From positions 1 through 63,053 of the forward strand of contig PXBD01000045.1 in the NCBI GenBank assembly GCA_003565625.1: a stretch of 63,053 nucleotides of DNA, read 5' to 3'. The notes under the pieces are model-generated. The model was not told the origin of the DNA. It did no database searches and was given only the letters and a program-made list of their open reading frames with translations. The translations under genes and the position numbers were made by a program. Source of the DNA: Gammaproteobacteria bacterium (GTDB taxonomy: Bacteria; Pseudomonadota; Gammaproteobacteria; Xanthomonadales; Wenzhouxiangellaceae). Positions 61,784 to 63,053 of the stretch are shown here, piece after piece (positions within the stretch are counted from its first letter, which is position 1; each line of letters begins with the position of its first letter).

Positions 61784-63053
61784 ATGCCTCGTGGGATCAC
61801 CAACTGCACCCCCTGGACCCTGGCCTTGATGATGGCGTTGCTGGCAGCTTGTTCGCCCGGCGAACCCCCAGCCCCGTCACCGCCGCCCGAAGCACAGGTC
61901 CCGGTCGAAGCCGACAGCGGCGAGCCGGCGCCCCCAGCCGGGGTGGCCGCGGCGCATCCGCTGGCGGTGGAGGCTGGCCTGGCGGTCTTGCGGCGTGGCG
62001 GCAGCGCGGCCGATGCGGCCGTCGCCGTGCAGTCCATGCTCAGCCTGGTGGAGCCGCAAAGCTCCGGTATTGGCGGCGGCGCTTTCTTGCTGCATTACGA
62101 TGCCGCCAGCCGGCAAGTCACGGCCTTTGATGGCCGCGAAACCGCGCCAGCCGGTGCCGAGGCCGACATGTTCCTCGACGAGGAAGGCGAGCCTCTGGGC
62201 TGGTTTGATGCCATCATCGGGGGACGGGCAACCGGCGTGCCTGGCGTGATGCCCATGCTGGGTGCCGCACAGGAACGGTTTGGCCAGCTGGCCTGGTCGG
62301 ATCTTTTTTCTGAAACCATAGCAGCGGCTGAAGAAGGCTTTCCCGTGCCCGAACGGATGGCCCGGTTCGCCGGCGGTAATCGCTGGCCGCAGGCCGAACA
62401 ACCCGATGTCATTACCATGTTCGTCGGCGAGGATGGCGACCCGGTTCAGGCCGGCGATCATTTCCGCAACCTCGAGTTTGCGCAAACCCTGCGGCGCATG
62501 GCCGAAGGGGGCCCACGGACGTTGCTGGAAGCACCGATTTCCACGCGCATCATCGAGCGTACCAGTCAACCGCCGCTGGCCGGAACGCTGGTCCAGGAGG
62601 ATTTCGATGGGCACCAACCGGTCGTGGGCGCGCCGCTGTGTGGCTCGTTCCGCGATTACCGCGTGTGCGTGCCGCCGCCGCCATCCAGCGGTGTGTCGTT
62701 GCTGCAGATGCTGGCTGTCCTGGAGCACACCGACATTGCAGAGCGCGGTCCTGAAGACCCGATGGCCTGGCTCCAGTTCGCCGAGGCCAGCCGTCTCATG
62801 TACGCCGACCGCGACCAGTTCGTGGCCGATCCTGCTTTTGCTGACGTGCCGCTGGCGGGCATGCTCGATGCGGACTACGTCGCCCAACGCGCCGCCCTGA
62901 TCGGCGAGCGGGCTGGCGCCGAGCCTGAGCCCGGCCTGCCGCCGGGCGTGCCTGAGTCCGAAGATGACCGCTATCGTTCAACCGGCACCACCCATTTCGT
63001 GATCGTCGATGAGCGCGGGAACGTCGTCACCATGACCTCGTCGGTTGAGTCCA
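61784..63053 (+). CDS. ggt: Gamma-glutamyltransferase, 3' end outside the window
   Basis: The gene runs off the right edge after 423 codons. The product is an N-terminal-nucleophile hydrolase that cleaves glutathione and transfers gamma-glutamyl groups in the periplasm. A lipobox (LLAAC) suggests a membrane-anchored form. The propeptide part has AAAHPLAVEAGLAVLRRGGSAADAAVAVQ and SSGIGGGAFLLHYD. The cleavage/catalytic threonine is T402 in YRSTGTTHFVIVDERGN, where autoprocessing creates the small subunit, then VVTMTSSVES. The ATG at 61784 has GGAG 6 bases upstream. Confidence 0.93.
   Translation, partial: MPRGITNCTPWTLALMMALLAACSPGEPPAPSPPPEAQVPVEADSGEPAPPAGVAAAHPLAVEAGLAVLRRGGSAADAAVAVQSMLSLVEPQSSGIGGGAFLLHYDAASRQVTAFDGRETAPAGAEADMFLDEEGEPLGWFDAIIGGRATGVPGVMPMLGAAQERFGQLAWSDLFSETIAAAEEGFPVPERMARFAGGNRWPQAEQPDVITMFVGEDGDPVQAGDHFRNLEFAQTLRRMAEGGPRTLLEAPISTRIIERTSQPPLAGTLVQEDFDGHQPVVGAPLCGSFRDYRVCVPPPPSSGVSLLQMLAVLEHTDIAERGPEDPMAWLQFAEASRLMYADRDQFVADPAFADVPLAGMLDADYVAQRAALIGERAGAEPEPGLPPGVPESEDDRYRSTGTTHFVIVDERGNVVTMTSSVES

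Overview
The window is high-GC, densely coding bacterial chromosome with no tRNA, rRNA, CRISPR or prophage genes that I can see. Gene content points to a Gram-negative gammaproteobacterium: a pilT-yggS-proC-yggT block, the rpsU-yqeY-dnaG-rpoD operon, two large TonB-dependent receptors, a TtpC-type TonB operon, a GTP-dependent PEP carboxykinase and a PPi-type phosphofructokinase. An exosortase H gene together with these features suggests a Xanthomonadales/Wenzhouxiangella-like lineage. That placement is inference, since there is no rRNA gene to test it.

Layout. 1-2.3 kb: the end of rpmG, an alanine/sodium symporter and a universal stress protein. 2.5-4.5 kb: two secreted proteins of unknown function (the first ends like an outer-membrane barrel) and a zinc-ribbon membrane protein. 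4.5-6.6 kb: an OmpR-type response regulator and its histidine kinase, behind a PhoP-box-like promoter. 6.6-11.5 kb: pilU and pilT (type IV pilus retraction), divergent from yggS-proC-yggT-DUF4426. 11.5-17.4 kb: a TerB-like protein, trmH, an xrtH-epimerase-pdxH operon with ATGA overlaps, then aroK-aroB-hemE, also overlapping. 17.4-21.8 kb: rpsU-yqeY-dnaG-rpoD. 21.9-25.2 kb: tsaD, folB-folK, an isochorismatase-family hydrolase and an SDR. 25.3-31.9 kb: a DedA/PAP2-like/LssY fusion, a membrane protein-mpl-LON-domain operon, a TusA-like protein, adk and PPi-PFK.

32-48.5 kb is the accessory-looking part. An S9 peptidase sits beside a TonB-dependent receptor, followed by pckG. A second TonB-dependent receptor is followed by a methyltransferase, a transglutaminase-like TPR protein, a TPR protein with a sulfotransferase-like C-terminus and a TPR protein with a 2OG-Fe(II) oxygenase C-terminus. 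48.9-54.5 kb holds a complete energy-transduction operon (DUF3450, TtpC-like ExbB, an ExbB-ExbD fusion, a separate ExbD, TonB, TPR) that could power receptors of this kind. It is followed by a giant periplasmic-propeller histidine kinase with a degenerate receiver-like tail.

The right end has lemA, an M48 metallopeptidase whose conserved N-terminus lacks a usable start codon, a 264-bp element closed by a perfect 32-bp inverted repeat, a small lipoprotein gene and a truncated gamma-glutamyltransferase. The most unusual items are the ExbB-ExbD fusion, the TPR-enzyme cluster beside a TonB receptor, the inverted-repeat element and the DedA fusion with a catalytically dead PAP2-like core.
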